Shown piece by piece: positions 1 to 7,435 of a DNA stretch of 11,761 nucleotides; the first letter of the stretch is position 1, and every line of letters begins with the position of its first letter. The DNA lies in contig JAPPBZ010000237.1 in assembly GCA_026702635.1 (NCBI GenBank), positions 1 to 11,761 on the forward strand, written 5' to 3'. Position numbers and translations under genes: made by a program. Below the pieces are notes generated by a model. It searched no databases. It was not told where the DNA came from and saw nothing but the letters and a program-made list of their open reading frames with translations. The DNA is from Bacteroidota bacterium. Its GTDB lineage: Bacteria; Bacteroidota; Rhodothermia; Rhodothermales; Bin80.

Positions 1-507
1 AAGCTGGACCCAAACCTGTCAGAGGCCTGGAATGGTCTGGGACGGGAGTACATGTTTCAGCAGAGGTATCGATTGGCCGCGAAAGCTCACACACGGGCGA
101 CCGAACTCAATCCGAGGAACTCCGAATACTGGCATAGCAAGGGAGACGCTGAAATGTGCGCGGGCTATACGAAAAAAGCCTTGGGTTCATTCAAAAAAGT
201 GACGGAGCTGGAGCCGGATGATCATCATGTATGGATGCAGTATGCATCGGCACTCTCTGCGAACAAGAATCTTGGGGCAGCCCGTGCAGCGTATGAACGC
301 GCGATCCAACTCCAGCCGACCTGCTCATCGGCTTGGTATTTCTATTCCGGGGTTCTATTTCTACTCGGTCAGACGGAGCTGTGTCTGGATGCACTCACGA
401 CATCTTTTGACCTGGATCCAGAGAATAAGGAATTGTTTATGAAGCAGTGTCCGCCCGAGATCTATAACCATCCACTCTTTCGGGAGTGCATTGACTCACG
501 CGATTAG
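1..507 (+). CDS. TPR-repeat protein, 5'-truncated by the window edge
   Basis: The reading frame is open from base 1 to the TAG at 505-507 (168 residues). The residues before the first in-window ATG (base 52) already form a TPR helix (LDPNLSEAWNGLGREY), so the true start lies upstream of the window. About four tetratricopeptide repeats can be seen, roughly residues 9-42, 43-76, 77-110 and 111-144. Each has the W/A-G-Y/A-P pattern and ends in 'ELNP', 'ELEP', 'QLQP' or 'DLDP'. TPR arrays are protein-protein interaction scaffolds; nothing here identifies the partner. The short C-terminal tail (FMKQCPPEIYNHPLFRECI) resembles the tails of stand-alone TPR proteins in Bacteroidota. No signal peptide or membrane segment is visible in the part present. 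The yqaA-like gene starts 2 bp after the stop, so the two are probably co-transcribed. The TPR call is secure; the function is unknown. Confidence 0.9.
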   Translation, partial: KLDPNLSEAWNGLGREYMFQQRYRLAAKAHTRATELNPRNSEYWHSKGDAEMCAGYTKKALGSFKKVTELEPDDHHVWMQYASALSANKNLGAARAAYERAIQLQPTCSSAWYFYSGVLFLLGQTELCLDALTTSFDLDPENKELFMKQCPPEIYNHPLFRECIDSRD

Positions 508-509
508 TC

Positions 510-1121
510 GTGCACTGGATCCGGCGGCTATATGACTGGGTGCTCAGTTGGGCGGAGACACCCTATGGGGCGGCGGCACTGTTCGTGCTGGCGGTTACTG
601 AGTCGATTTTCTTTCCGGTTCCTCCGGATGTGCTCCTGATTGCACTTGCTCTGGGGCAGCGAAAAAAGGCGTTGTATTTCGGACTAATTTGCAGCGTTGG
701 TTCGTTATGTGGAGGGGCGATCGGGTATATGCTCGGCCATTATGCGTGGTTAACTGCAGATGGATTCACCCCCCTTGCACAGTTCTTCTTTCACAACGTG
801 CCCGGGTTCAGCGAGTCCGTGTATGCGGATTTGGGGCGAAGATTCGAAGAGTGGGGGTTTGTCATCATTTTTACCGCTGGGTTTACTCCGGTGCCATACA
901 AGCTATTCACGATCAGTGCGGGCGCTTTCGGAACATCTTTCCCGCTATTTTTGCTGGCATCTGTGGTGAGCCGAACTGCCCGGTTTATGCTCGTAAGCGG
1001 GTTGATCTGGCGGTTCGGTGAGCCGGTTCGAACCTTTATTGACCGCTACTTCAACTGGCTTGCAATCGCCTTTACCATACTGTTGGTGGGCGGATTCGCC
1101 CTCCTCAAATTCCTTACTTGA
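510..1121 (+). CDS. yqaA: YqaA family inner-membrane protein (DedA/SNARE-associated superfamily)
   Basis: This 203-residue protein has four or more hydrophobic segments and the YqaA/DedA pattern: an N-terminal RRLYDWVLSWAETPYG, then TESIFFPVPPDVLLIALALG, and a later GFTPVPYKLFTISAGAFG. The E-x-FFP-x-PP and FTPVPYK motifs mark the re-entrant, charge-bearing elements of the DedA-like fold. Better-studied DedA relatives flip or transport polyprenyl and phospholipids across the inner membrane; the exact role of YqaA is not established. I chose the GTG at 510, because the conserved N-terminal segment begins directly after it and no in-frame ATG precedes that segment. It lies 2 bp after the TPR gene stop with no clear Shine-Dalgarno, which suggests translational coupling. 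The last 8 bp overlap the convergent gene on the other strand. Length is close to the usual family size of about 200. Confidence 0.88.
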   Translation: MHWIRRLYDWVLSWAETPYGAAALFVLAVTESIFFPVPPDVLLIALALGQRKKALYFGLICSVGSLCGGAIGYMLGHYAWLTADGFTPLAQFFFHNVPGFSESVYADLGRRFEEWGFVIIFTAGFTPVPYKLFTISAGAFGTSFPLFLLASVVSRTARFMLVSGLIWRFGEPVRTFIDRYFNWLAIAFTILLVGGFALLKFLT

Positions 1122-2676
1122 TCAGCACGACCTTGGTGCCGGTTGCATATTGGTCTGTTTGGACACGGATATAGTAGCTTCCACTTGGGAGCTGGCTGGC
1201 ATCAAAGGTGAGGATATGTTGCCCGGCGGAGAGGACTCCGTCCTCCAGTAGATCGACAGAGCGGCCGAGCATATCCAGAACTTCTGCACGAACCTCTGCC
1301 TGCTCAGGCAAAGAGAGTACAGTCGACGTTACTGGATTAAATGGATTGGGATAGGCGGGCGAGAGCGAAAAGGCTTCAGGAATCGCGACAGATGCCTTAG
1401 TATGTGTGACTGTGACTGGAAGCGGATCCAAAATCATCAGTCCATCTGGATGACTGCCGACGACGGTTGTACCACTTTCAGGAAAATAATAATTACTCCA
1501 TGCCCCGGCAAAAGTATCATCATGCCTCGGATGCGTGTCAAAGAAGGCGATTTCCCGGGGCTGATTAATATCCGAAATATCTACGATGCGAAGTCCCTCG
1601 GAATAGTTGGACGCAAACATGTAATCCCCATGCACATAAAGATTGTGGTCAGGGCCAGTGGATGAAAAATAGAATGCGGAGTGATAGACCGGGTCTTCGA
1701 GATCGGCAAGGTCCCAAATAATTGTCCGTGTGTTACTGACTTCAGGACGGAATTCGTCCGTCTCGTCATTCATAAGGAAGTATTCATGATCAGTCGTCAG
1801 CCAGCCTTGGTGCGCGTACCCCACACGTGGGTAGCTTGCAGCCGCTATGTTCACTGGATTTTTTTTGTCGGTCACATCGGCAATACTGATATGGGACTCG
1901 TTTGAACCGATACAGATCTCCCGTCCCTGATATTTCTCATCGGGGCCACGGTAGATCACACACTGAGCATCGTGTGTGTATCCGTCGTTTCGATTACCGG
2001 TGCCGCGATTTGCAAAGCAGCCCGCATAAGTTGGATTGCCGGGAATTCGAATGTCTACAATGTGCAGTCCCCTACCACGGCAGGTATCTTTTGCCCCCTG
2101 AGCTGATCGTGAAAGTTCATAACCGGTGATGTATGCAAACCCAGACTCCTCGTTGATAGCCAGGTTATGTGCGGAGGTTATTCCGTCATAGTGTGCAGTC
2201 GCACGGAAATCCCTGGGAATTCCATCAAAGCTGCGCAGCTGGCGGAGATCAAAAACCTGCATTCCGTTATTGCGCCCATCGACCGTCACATACATGTGAT
2301 TGTTGTAGACCTTCATATCCCGCCAAATGATGGGAAAATCCGAATCATGCCCAGGAAGTTTTCCATTGTAGATGGGATTGACGGGATCGGTCACATCAAC
2401 GAAAGCCACAAATTGACCTGTACCTACGAGGGCGTATTCCCGTTTGCTATCAGGGTCAGTCCATCCCCAGATGTCGTTGAGGATACTACTTCCTCTCACT
2501 TCCAGATCAGTTCTAGACATGCGGGCGAGGAGGTCAATATTGCTGCACGCATGGTTGGCTGCCAGATTGTCTACGCATTTTACACGTGATCCACGAATGG
2601 ACGATTGGGAAAACTGTGCCCACGCAGTATGGGATGCGAAGAGGGCCACCAATCCTAAGTAACAGACCTTTTTCAT
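1114..2676 (-). CDS. Secreted choice-of-anchor B family protein with LVIVD-type repeats and T9SS sorting domain
   Basis: This 520-residue protein starts with a Sec signal peptide (MKKVCYLGLVALFASHTAWA, likely cut before Q21). The body (about 45-415) carries the choice-of-anchor B signatures: DIWGWTDPDSKREYALVG at 68-85, FVDVTDP at 92-98, THDAQCVIYRG at 234-244, AHQGWLTTDHEYFLMNDE at 288-305, and VxDIS/IVDI beta-propeller strands such as GLRIVDISD at 361-369. A type IX secretion C-terminal domain follows (about 435-520), with YPNPFNPVT at 442-450 and the terminal KVVLIK. The expected fate is Sec export, then T9SS passage to the cell surface or medium. The family's molecular function is unknown; the LVIVD repeats suggest a beta-propeller. 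Two cysteine pairs in the mature part (C34/C44 and C199/C220) could form disulfides (inference). The gene stands alone on the minus strand and overlaps yqaA by 8 bp at its 3' end. Confidence 0.92.
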   Translation of the reverse strand: MKKVCYLGLVALFASHTAWAQFSQSSIRGSRVKCVDNLAANHACSNIDLLARMSRTDLEVRGSSILNDIWGWTDPDSKREYALVGTGQFVAFVDVTDPVNPIYNGKLPGHDSDFPIIWRDMKVYNNHMYVTVDGRNNGMQVFDLRQLRSFDGIPRDFRATAHYDGITSAHNLAINEESGFAYITGYELSRSAQGAKDTCRGRGLHIVDIRIPGNPTYAGCFANRGTGNRNDGYTHDAQCVIYRGPDEKYQGREICIGSNESHISIADVTDKKNPVNIAAASYPRVGYAHQGWLTTDHEYFLMNDETDEFRPEVSNTRTIIWDLADLEDPVYHSAFYFSSTGPDHNLYVHGDYMFASNYSEGLRIVDISDINQPREIAFFDTHPRHDDTFAGAWSNYYFPESGTTVVGSHPDGLMILDPLPVTVTHTKASVAIPEAFSLSPAYPNPFNPVTSTVLSLPEQAEVRAEVLDMLGRSVDLLEDGVLSAGQHILTFDASQLPSGSYYIRVQTDQYATGTKVVLIK

Positions 2677-2919
2677 GAACTCTTCGGACCTGAACGATAC
2701 GGTACTCGATCTTCTGATAATTGTTTTATGATACCCTATAAATTTCCCTTGGATGACTTGTATAGGTTGGTGATAATGGGGGGTCTGGGGCCACGATTGT
2801 AACTATGTATGGAGCAAATTTCGTTCCAGAGACGACAGTCAGATTCCCGCAGGAATCAATGGCCAGGTACGAACCAATAAACGGTACAAGGGGAACGGCT
2901 ACGCGTTATCTTTCTCGGG
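2677..2919. other. Divergent intergenic region between the secreted protein gene and rqcH
   Basis: This 243-bp stretch separates the two divergent starts. I see no convincing gene in it; a plus-strand open frame from 2805 runs into rqcH out of frame and has no recognisable content. It is AT-rich around 2715-2745. A plus-strand promoter candidate lies at 2749-2777. For the minus-strand gene the best -10 I find is TATCAT (complement of 2728-2733), with no good -35, so its promoter is unresolved. Neither start has a good Shine-Dalgarno. Confidence 0.6.
2749..2777 (+). promoter_or_regulatory. Candidate sigma70-like promoter for rqcH-uppP-ecsC
   Basis: TTGGAT (2749-2754) and GATAAT (2772-2777) are separated by exactly 17 bp. 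The -10 matches TATAAT at 5 of 6 positions. Transcription would start near 2784 and leave a leader of about 135 nt before the rqcH ATG. This is a pattern match only: the primary sigma factor of Bacteroidota often prefers other boxes (TAnnTTTG), which I do not see here. Confidence 0.4.
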
Positions 2920-4497
2920 ATGCTAAACAATTACTATCTCCTGCGCAGGCTTGCTCACGTCTGGGATCAGTCAATTCCAGGTGCTACGGTCAAGGATGCG
3001 TGGTGCCACGCCCCTGGAGAGTTAATTATTGCGTTGGAACACAACACTGCGGACACAGCGATCTCGTTTCTGACGCACGCACCAATTGTTGGTGCGTTCC
3101 GGCGCGAAGATGTTGGCCGCCCCCGGCGCAACACGAAGTCTCTTTTCCGTACACTGCGGCGGCAGTCAATTGCTAGGGTGAGTGTTTCTGAAGGCGATCG
3201 GATTCTGATACTGGAGTTCACGGGTGGGCTTCAGCTTCAAGCGCATCTGTATGGAAGCCGGGCTAATGTGCTTTTGGGAGACGAAGCTGGGCGTGTCCAG
3301 GAAGCATTTCGTAAAAGCGGTCCGGCAGAGTTCCCTCAAGCACGCACTACACCGGAACCCAAGAGTCTTGAAGAGTTTTCGGACCAATGGAGTCGTGCAA
3401 AGGGCAATCTGACCAAGGCACTGCAACGTATCTATGTGCGCTTCAATAGGGACCAAGCCAGAGAGGTCATGAAGCTGTCCGAGAAGCCCAATCTACCGGA
3501 TCCTGCTCTGGTGTATGAAGCGGCACGGGGGTTTCATTTGCGATTGCTGAATGCTCAGGGCCCGTTACATATCTATCAGAGCCCGCCTGCGATTTCTCTG
3601 ATTCCCCTAACAGAGCGCGGTGAGGAGGAGGTGCAGAAATACAGTGACCTTGATGAGGGGATACGTGCATATGCACAGCACCTACTCTCAGCAAGAGCTT
3701 ACCGTGCACAGTACGAGCCTCTACGGAAAAACCTTGTTCGGATGCTGGACAAGGCGGAGCGTTCGGCTGAGCGAATGAGAATGGAACAGTCACAACCCTC
3801 ACGCGCGGACGAATACGAAAGGATCGGGCATATTCTGATGGCCTCGCCACCACTGCCGGCGGGTGCATCCCGCGTGGAACTCGAGGATGCATTTCATCCC
3901 GGGGCCATGGTCAAGGTGTCTTTGGATCCGGCACTGAACTCGTTACAGAATGCCGAACGCTATTATTCAAAGGCGCGCAAGGCACGGACATCCCGAACAC
4001 ACTTGGATACGCTTATCAAACAGGCTAAAGAAAAAGTAATATCGTTGCAAGCGGAACTGGCGGAACTGGAAAGGGCGAAGACCTACAAGGATCTAAAAGC
4101 GTTCCAGAAGGGGCGTACAAAGCCCGGATCCTCGGGGCAGCCATTCCGGCGCTATGTTCTCGCATCCTCCTATGAATTGTGGGTGGGGCGCAATGCAAAG
4201 GAGAGTGAGATTCTGACGCTTCGGCATGCCCGCCCATTTGATTTGTGGTTCCATGCGCGCGGGGTGAGTGGAGCCCACGCAGTACTGCGGCTTCCGAAGC
4301 GTGATGCGCAACCCAGCAGTTATCTGATTGAACAGGCGGCAGCGATTGCAGCCTGGCACAGCAAGGCACGCACCAGCAGTATCGCTCCAGTCATCGTAAC
4401 ACCAAAAAAGTATGTTCGTAAGGTACGCGGGACCCCACTGGGTGAAGTCACTGTAAGCCGGGAAGAGGTCGTGATGGTCGAACCTGCGCTCCCATGA
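2920..4497 (+). CDS. rqcH: NFACT family protein, RqcH/Rqc2-like ribosome quality control factor
   Basis: This 525-residue protein has the NFACT layout. The NFACT-N domain (about 1-230) opens with MLNNYYLLRRLAHVW. A helical, probably coiled-coil middle (about 245-395) contains the family signature LDPALNSLQNAERYYSKARK at 335-354. The NFACT-R domain (about 409-516) contains DLWFHARGVSGAH at 441-453. The Asp-Arg pair needed for C-terminal tailing in characterised RqcH proteins appears as D93-R94 (EGDRILILEF). RqcH binds stalled 50S-peptidyl-tRNA complexes and recruits tRNA-Ala to add an alanine tail that marks the chain for degradation; retention of the DR pair suggests this one is active (inference). 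Older databases call the family 'fibronectin-binding protein A'; an adhesin role is unlikely because there is no signal peptide or anchor. It heads a run with uppP (37 bp downstream) and ecsC. The start has no clear Shine-Dalgarno. Confidence 0.92.
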   Translation: MLNNYYLLRRLAHVWDQSIPGATVKDAWCHAPGELIIALEHNTADTAISFLTHAPIVGAFRREDVGRPRRNTKSLFRTLRRQSIARVSVSEGDRILILEFTGGLQLQAHLYGSRANVLLGDEAGRVQEAFRKSGPAEFPQARTTPEPKSLEEFSDQWSRAKGNLTKALQRIYVRFNRDQAREVMKLSEKPNLPDPALVYEAARGFHLRLLNAQGPLHIYQSPPAISLIPLTERGEEEVQKYSDLDEGIRAYAQHLLSARAYRAQYEPLRKNLVRMLDKAERSAERMRMEQSQPSRADEYERIGHILMASPPLPAGASRVELEDAFHPGAMVKVSLDPALNSLQNAERYYSKARKARTSRTHLDTLIKQAKEKVISLQAELAELERAKTYKDLKAFQKGRTKPGSSGQPFRRYVLASSYELWVGRNAKESEILTLRHARPFDLWFHARGVSGAHAVLRLPKRDAQPSSYLIEQAAAIAAWHSKARTSSIAPVIVTPKKYVRKVRGTPLGEVTVSREEVVMVEPALP

Positions 4498-4534
4498 AGT
4501 ATTTTTCCCACACTCGACCAACACAATTATCTTC

Positions 4535-5335
4535 ATGACCTGGTGGCAGGCGGTGATTCTTGGACTTCTGCAGGGCTTGACGGAGTTCCTGCCGGTTTCT
4601 TCTTCGGGGCACTTGGTTTTGGCACAGCATGTATTGGGGTTGCAGCTCACGCCGGATGTAACGTTTGAGGTTTTTCTTCATGCAGGAACCGCTTTGAGCA
4701 TCATTATTGTCTACAGGAACCGACTAGGAGCAATCGTGAGGGGCATGATCCGTACGCTGATGCATCCCCGAAAGGCTTATCGAGTCAACGGAAATGCGCG
4801 GATTGCCTGGCAGGTGATTTTTGCGAGTATCCCTGCCGGTTTAGCCTATGTTTTTCTTGATACACAACTGGAATGGACCTATGCGCGTCCCTGGTTTGCA
4901 TGTGTGATGTTGATTCTTACGGGTGTAATTCTGGTTTCTACTTTGCTGGCACGTACCCAAGGCGGCGAAATCACTCTCTGGAAATCTATCCTGATAGGTA
5001 TAGCCCAGGCCGTGTCACTTCTTCCTGGAATGTCCAGGTCAGGGGCTACGATCAGTACGGGGTTATTGTCTGGGATCAAACCTGAAGCTGCGGCAGATTT
5101 CTCATTCATTATGGTTTTGCCTGCCATTGCTGGAGCGACTCTCGTCAAAGGGTTGGGATTGATCCAATCGCCAGAAACGGTCAATTGGCTCCCAGTGTTG
5201 CTTGGAACAACTATCGCATTCGCAACCGGTATATTTGCGATTCACGTAGTGCTCGGGTTTGTTCGACGTGGCCGACTGCACATATTTGCGATTTACTGCG
5301 TAGGAGTGGGAGTGCTGGGGCTGTTCTTTCTGTAG
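4535..5335 (+). CDS. uppP: Undecaprenyl-diphosphatase (UppP/BacA)
   Basis: This 266-residue polytopic membrane protein is of normal family length. It removes one phosphate from undecaprenyl pyrophosphate and so regenerates the lipid carrier for peptidoglycan and other envelope polymers; in other bacteria it also confers bacitracin tolerance. Both catalytic signatures are present: the (E/Q)xxxE motif as Q13-E17, followed by FLPVSSSGH with H26, and PGMSRSGAT at 164-172 with the catalytic arginine R168. The LHAGT segment at 48-52 is also typical. The ATG at 4535 places the first membrane helix where family members have it. The gene sits 37 bp after rqcH and 30 bp before ecsC on the same strand, so co-transcription is likely. 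There is no Shine-Dalgarno; the upstream bases are AT-rich. Confidence 0.96.
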   Translation: MTWWQAVILGLLQGLTEFLPVSSSGHLVLAQHVLGLQLTPDVTFEVFLHAGTALSIIIVYRNRLGAIVRGMIRTLMHPRKAYRVNGNARIAWQVIFASIPAGLAYVFLDTQLEWTYARPWFACVMLILTGVILVSTLLARTQGGEITLWKSILIGIAQAVSLLPGMSRSGATISTGLLSGIKPEAAADFSFIMVLPAIAGATLVKGLGLIQSPETVNWLPVLLGTTIAFATGIFAIHVVLGFVRRGRLHIFAIYCVGVGVLGLFFL

Positions 5336-5365
5336 GTCACGGCGATCAATCACTTTGAAGAACTC

Positions 5366-6184
5366 ATGCGGCTCAACGCTTACGAAAAATCTGTACAGAA
5401 GGAGGTGGATGTGTGGTTGCGTGGGGATGGATCTTTGGCGGCTCGAGCCATGGACTGGGTCATGCGTCCTGTAGATTGGGCCGTAGAACAGGGAGTCCCA
5501 GCCCACCTAGTGGATCAGATGAGTGATGCAATTGGTGCATTTCTGTCCAAGCTTAATGATGCAACGAAATGGGTAGTGGATTTGAGTGGCATCCAGTCAG
5601 AGGCGCGCAGGAAAGGATTGGAGGTTGAGAAGATGGAAGATTTGCGTGGGGCGCCTTTGGAAACGCTGGATGAGTTGGCGAAGGGGCTCTTTACCCAGAA
5701 TACGGTCTTAGCCGCACTCAGCGGTGGGGGAACGGGCTTGGGTGGCGCGGTTCTGATTGCAGCGGACATTCCCTTGCTTTTTGCCATTAACCTTCATCTC
5801 ATTCAGAGGATTGGCGCAGCGTATGGATTTCCAATGACCGGACCGGAGCATGGGCCGATTATTTTATCGATCTATAACGCAGCGGCCGCAAATTCACGGG
5901 AAGCTCGCAGTGGTGCGATGCATGAGGTTGGTATTGCGGCGGCTTCCTATGCGGGTGGTGGGACGTATCAGGGGCGTGTTCGAGGGGTATTTTCGGATCA
6001 GTCCCGTCACGTACCAAGAGAGTTGGCAAAAAATCTTGTTGGTCGAAAACTACTACAGACCATTCCACTGGCTGGCGCAGCAGTGGGTGCGGGGGTGAAT
6101 TACTGGTTCACGAGAGAGACTGCAGAAACATCGTACATGCTATTCCGAGCACTGTATATTGAGTACAAAGACCGCCTTCGTTGA
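5366..6184 (+). CDS. EcsC family protein
   Basis: This 272-residue protein matches the EcsC family pattern. The N-terminus is amphipathic and helical (YEKSVQKEVDVWL, then RPVDWAVEQGVPAHLVDQMSDAI). The central region is glycine-rich and hydrophobic (LSGGGTGLGGAVLIAADIPLLFAINLHLIQRIGAAYGFP, about 118-156). A second small-residue hydrophobic segment follows near 231-246 (LLQTIPLAGAAVGAGVNYWF). The family is named after the third gene of the Bacillus ecs locus, whose role is not understood; many bacteria carry it as a lone gene, as here, with no EcsAB transporter nearby. The hydrophobic stretches suggest membrane association. It is the last gene of the rqcH-uppP-ecsC run. Its stop is followed by a 267-bp gap facing a convergent gene. 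I give no specific function. Confidence 0.85.
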   Translation: MRLNAYEKSVQKEVDVWLRGDGSLAARAMDWVMRPVDWAVEQGVPAHLVDQMSDAIGAFLSKLNDATKWVVDLSGIQSEARRKGLEVEKMEDLRGAPLETLDELAKGLFTQNTVLAALSGGGTGLGGAVLIAADIPLLFAINLHLIQRIGAAYGFPMTGPEHGPIILSIYNAAAANSREARSGAMHEVGIAAASYAGGGTYQGRVRGVFSDQSRHVPRELAKNLVGRKLLQTIPLAGAAVGAGVNYWFTRETAETSYMLFRALYIEYKDRLR

Positions 6185-6451
6185 TTTGGTAGTGAATCGG
6201 TTCTTTGAAGCGACATTCGGGGTGACTATTCCAGATCTCCTCCGATGATCACGGCTAGAGGGTCAAGTCTCTGTTGAATACATATATCCAAGAGGGGTTG
6301 GAGTACCGTCATTGCGCATCCGTAGCCTCATTCCATAAAGTCCAGGCAAGATTGATTGATCAAAGCCCGTCAGTACGGGTATCCTCGTCGCAGTCTAGGC
6401 ACAGAAACTCAACTGAAGACCTGGGGCAATCGGGGGTTATTCGGTTGCGCC
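6185..6451. other. Convergent intergenic region after ecsC and the tonB-like gene
   Basis: This 267-bp stretch lies between two converging genes and should contain transcription ends for both. I see no protein-coding signal. The only clear short hairpin is at 6366-6379. Open frames crossing it (for example 6274-6477 plus and 6356-6607 plus) run into the antisense of the tonB-like gene and have no recognisable composition. Confidence 0.6.
6366..6379. terminator. Weak hairpin, possible transcription terminator
   Basis: CCCGT (6366-6370), a CAGT loop and ACGGG (6375-6379) form a perfect 5-bp stem, extended by a possible G-T pair. On the minus strand it is followed by CTTTGATC, on the plus strand by TATCCTC, so neither side has a proper T-run. 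It lies about 72 bp past the tonB-like stop. It is a weak candidate only. Confidence 0.25.
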
Positions 6452-7210
6452 TCAGACAGAATCCGGTCCCAGTTTGAATACAACCGGCATTTGCATCTCA
6501 ACCGGAACGGCCTCCCCTTGATGAATTCCGGGCTTGAATGTTGCGTGTTCAGTAATAACTCGGATGGCTTCCTCGTCACATCCACCACCAATGCCCTTGG
6601 TGATTGAGGCGTCACGAACATTACCCTCCTTATCTACAATGAATCTTACGATCACCCGCCCTTCAATCTGGTCTTTGCGAGCGATTTCCGGGTATTTCAT
6701 GTTAGAGGCCAGCGTGCTGATACCTCCTATGAGTTCCGGCATCTGATCTACGAATTTAAGAACCTCTTCCGCCAGATCATCCCCTTGTGAAGGCAGCTTA
6801 AATGTCAATGGAATGGCCATTTTGACTGGGACGACACGTCCCTGGTGGACTCCTGGTTTGAATGTTGCATGTTCAGTAATAACTCGAATAGCTTCCTCAT
6901 CACACCCACCGCCAATTCCCAGCACGACCACGGGATCACGCACATAACCGTTTTTGTCTACCGTGAATTGTACGATCACCCGTCCTTCAATCTGGTCTTT
7001 GCGGGCGATTTCCGGGTATTTCACTTCAGAGGCCAGTGCGTTGATGCCTCCAATGAGTGTCGGCATCTGATCAACGATTTCGAGGGGTTCGGATTCTTGC
7101 TGATTATTCCAAAACATGATCAGCAAAAAGATTGCAGTGACCACGGTAACTAGCGCGAAGAGGCTGGGAGCTTTTTTGGTAGAGGTTGAAAGAGATTTGC
7201 GTAATTCCAT
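6452..7210 (-). CDS. TonB-family protein with two tandem TonB C-terminal domains
   Basis: This 252-residue protein has a short basic cytoplasmic tail and one membrane segment (about 17-34, LFALVTVVTAIFLLIMFW). Two TonB_C domains follow at about 46-139 and 154-247. Both contain VDQMPxLIGG, KYPEIARKDQIEGRVIV, GIGGGCDEEAIRVITEHATFKPG and a final FKL. By eye, 72 of 94 aligned residues are identical. TonB C-terminal domains normally contact the TonB box of outer-membrane transporters, energised through ExbB/ExbD. Here the link from membrane to first domain is only about 11 residues, with no proline-rich spacer to cross the periplasm, and no exbB or exbD is nearby. A classic energy-transducing role is therefore doubtful, and a periplasmic or envelope binding role is possible (inference). 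The gene is isolated on the minus strand, divergent from der. Confidence 0.9.
   Translation of the reverse strand: MELRKSLSTSTKKAPSLFALVTVVTAIFLLIMFWNNQQESEPLEIVDQMPTLIGGINALASEVKYPEIARKDQIEGRVIVQFTVDKNGYVRDPVVVLGIGGGCDEEAIRVITEHATFKPGVHQGRVVPVKMAIPLTFKLPSQGDDLAEEVLKFVDQMPELIGGISTLASNMKYPEIARKDQIEGRVIVRFIVDKEGNVRDASITKGIGGGCDEEAIRVITEHATFKPGIHQGEAVPVEMQMPVVFKLGPDSV
6470..6751 (-). repeat. TonB_C tandem duplication, C-terminal copy
   Basis: This copy encodes residues 154-247 and is the partner of the copy at 6794-7075. Differences cluster in the stretch after VDK.G.VRD (PVVVL against ASITK) and near the last strand (VKMAIPLT against VEMQMPVV). These are the places where binding specificity might have diverged (inference). 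Confidence 0.92.
6794..7075 (-). repeat. TonB_C tandem duplication, N-terminal copy
   Basis: This copy encodes residues 46-139 of the TonB-like protein. It repeats with a 324-bp (108-codon) period in the copy at 6470-6751. The best stretch, 6973-7023 against 6649-6699, differs at only 2 of 51 bases, including third codon positions, so the duplication is recent or has been kept similar by gene conversion. Confidence 0.92.
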
Positions 7211-7243
7211 GATTTAGAGAGGGTTTAGTCAACAGGCAAATAA

Positions 7244-7262
7244 GTCAGAAGTGTTTTCTGAC
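7244..7262. repeat. Inverted repeat 7/5/7 in the tonB-like gene leader
   Basis: GTCAGAA (7244-7250), a GTGTT spacer and TTCTGAC (7256-7262) form a perfect 7-bp stem. It lies 34 bp upstream of the tonB-like start. On the minus strand the second arm is followed by TTATTTG, so an RNA hairpin in that leader would end beside a U-rich run. It could be an attenuator-like hairpin or an operator. Confidence 0.6.
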
Positions 7263-7310
7263 ATTAGGCAGGTGGATACTGCACGCAGATCTGAAGATTC
7301 GGTGTACAGA

Positions 7311-7328
7311 AATTCATCACGATGAATT
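7311..7328. repeat. Inverted repeat 8/2/8, operator-like palindrome
   Basis: AATTCATC (7311-7318), AC, and GATGAATT (7321-7328) form a perfect 18-bp near-palindrome. The size and tight spacing fit a binding site for a dimeric helix-turn-helix regulator better than an RNA hairpin, because a 2-nt loop is too tight. It lies in the middle of the divergent region and could serve either gene. Confidence 0.6.
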
Positions 7329-7370
7329 CCCGCAATTATTATGCCGGGATTGTTGGCTGTATATTGTGAG

Positions 7371-7394
7371 TATAACAATAATCGCCTTGTTATA
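7371..7394. repeat. Inverted repeat 8/8/8 (TATAACAA/TTGTTATA)
   Basis: TATAACAA (7371-7378) and TTGTTATA (7387-7394) are exact reverse complements separated by 8 bp. They overlap two alternative smaller pairings: TATTGT (7362-7367) with ACAATA (7375-7380), and GCCTT (7384-7388) with AAGGC (7394-7398). The overlapping pairings could mean a stacked operator or competing RNA folds. Confidence 0.6.
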
Positions 7395-7435
7395 AGGCCA
7401 CATAAGTCTCGCAAGAAGCAGGTAGAATTGCAAGG

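Noticed and set aside
3467..3892. A 141-codon minus-strand open frame inside rqcH
   Set aside because: It is antisense to the NFACT middle region; its Pro/Arg/His-rich translation is typical of a shadow frame.
4093..4650. A 185-codon open frame on the minus strand spanning the rqcH/uppP junction
   Set aside because: It lies antisense to two well-supported genes, its product is rich in Cys/Pro/Arg without any recognisable motif, and there is no plausible start context. It is a shadow of the coding strand.
6366..6379. Strong rho-independent terminator between ecsC and the tonB-like gene
   Set aside because: The stem is only 5 bp and neither flank has a run of T, so I kept it only as a weak candidate.
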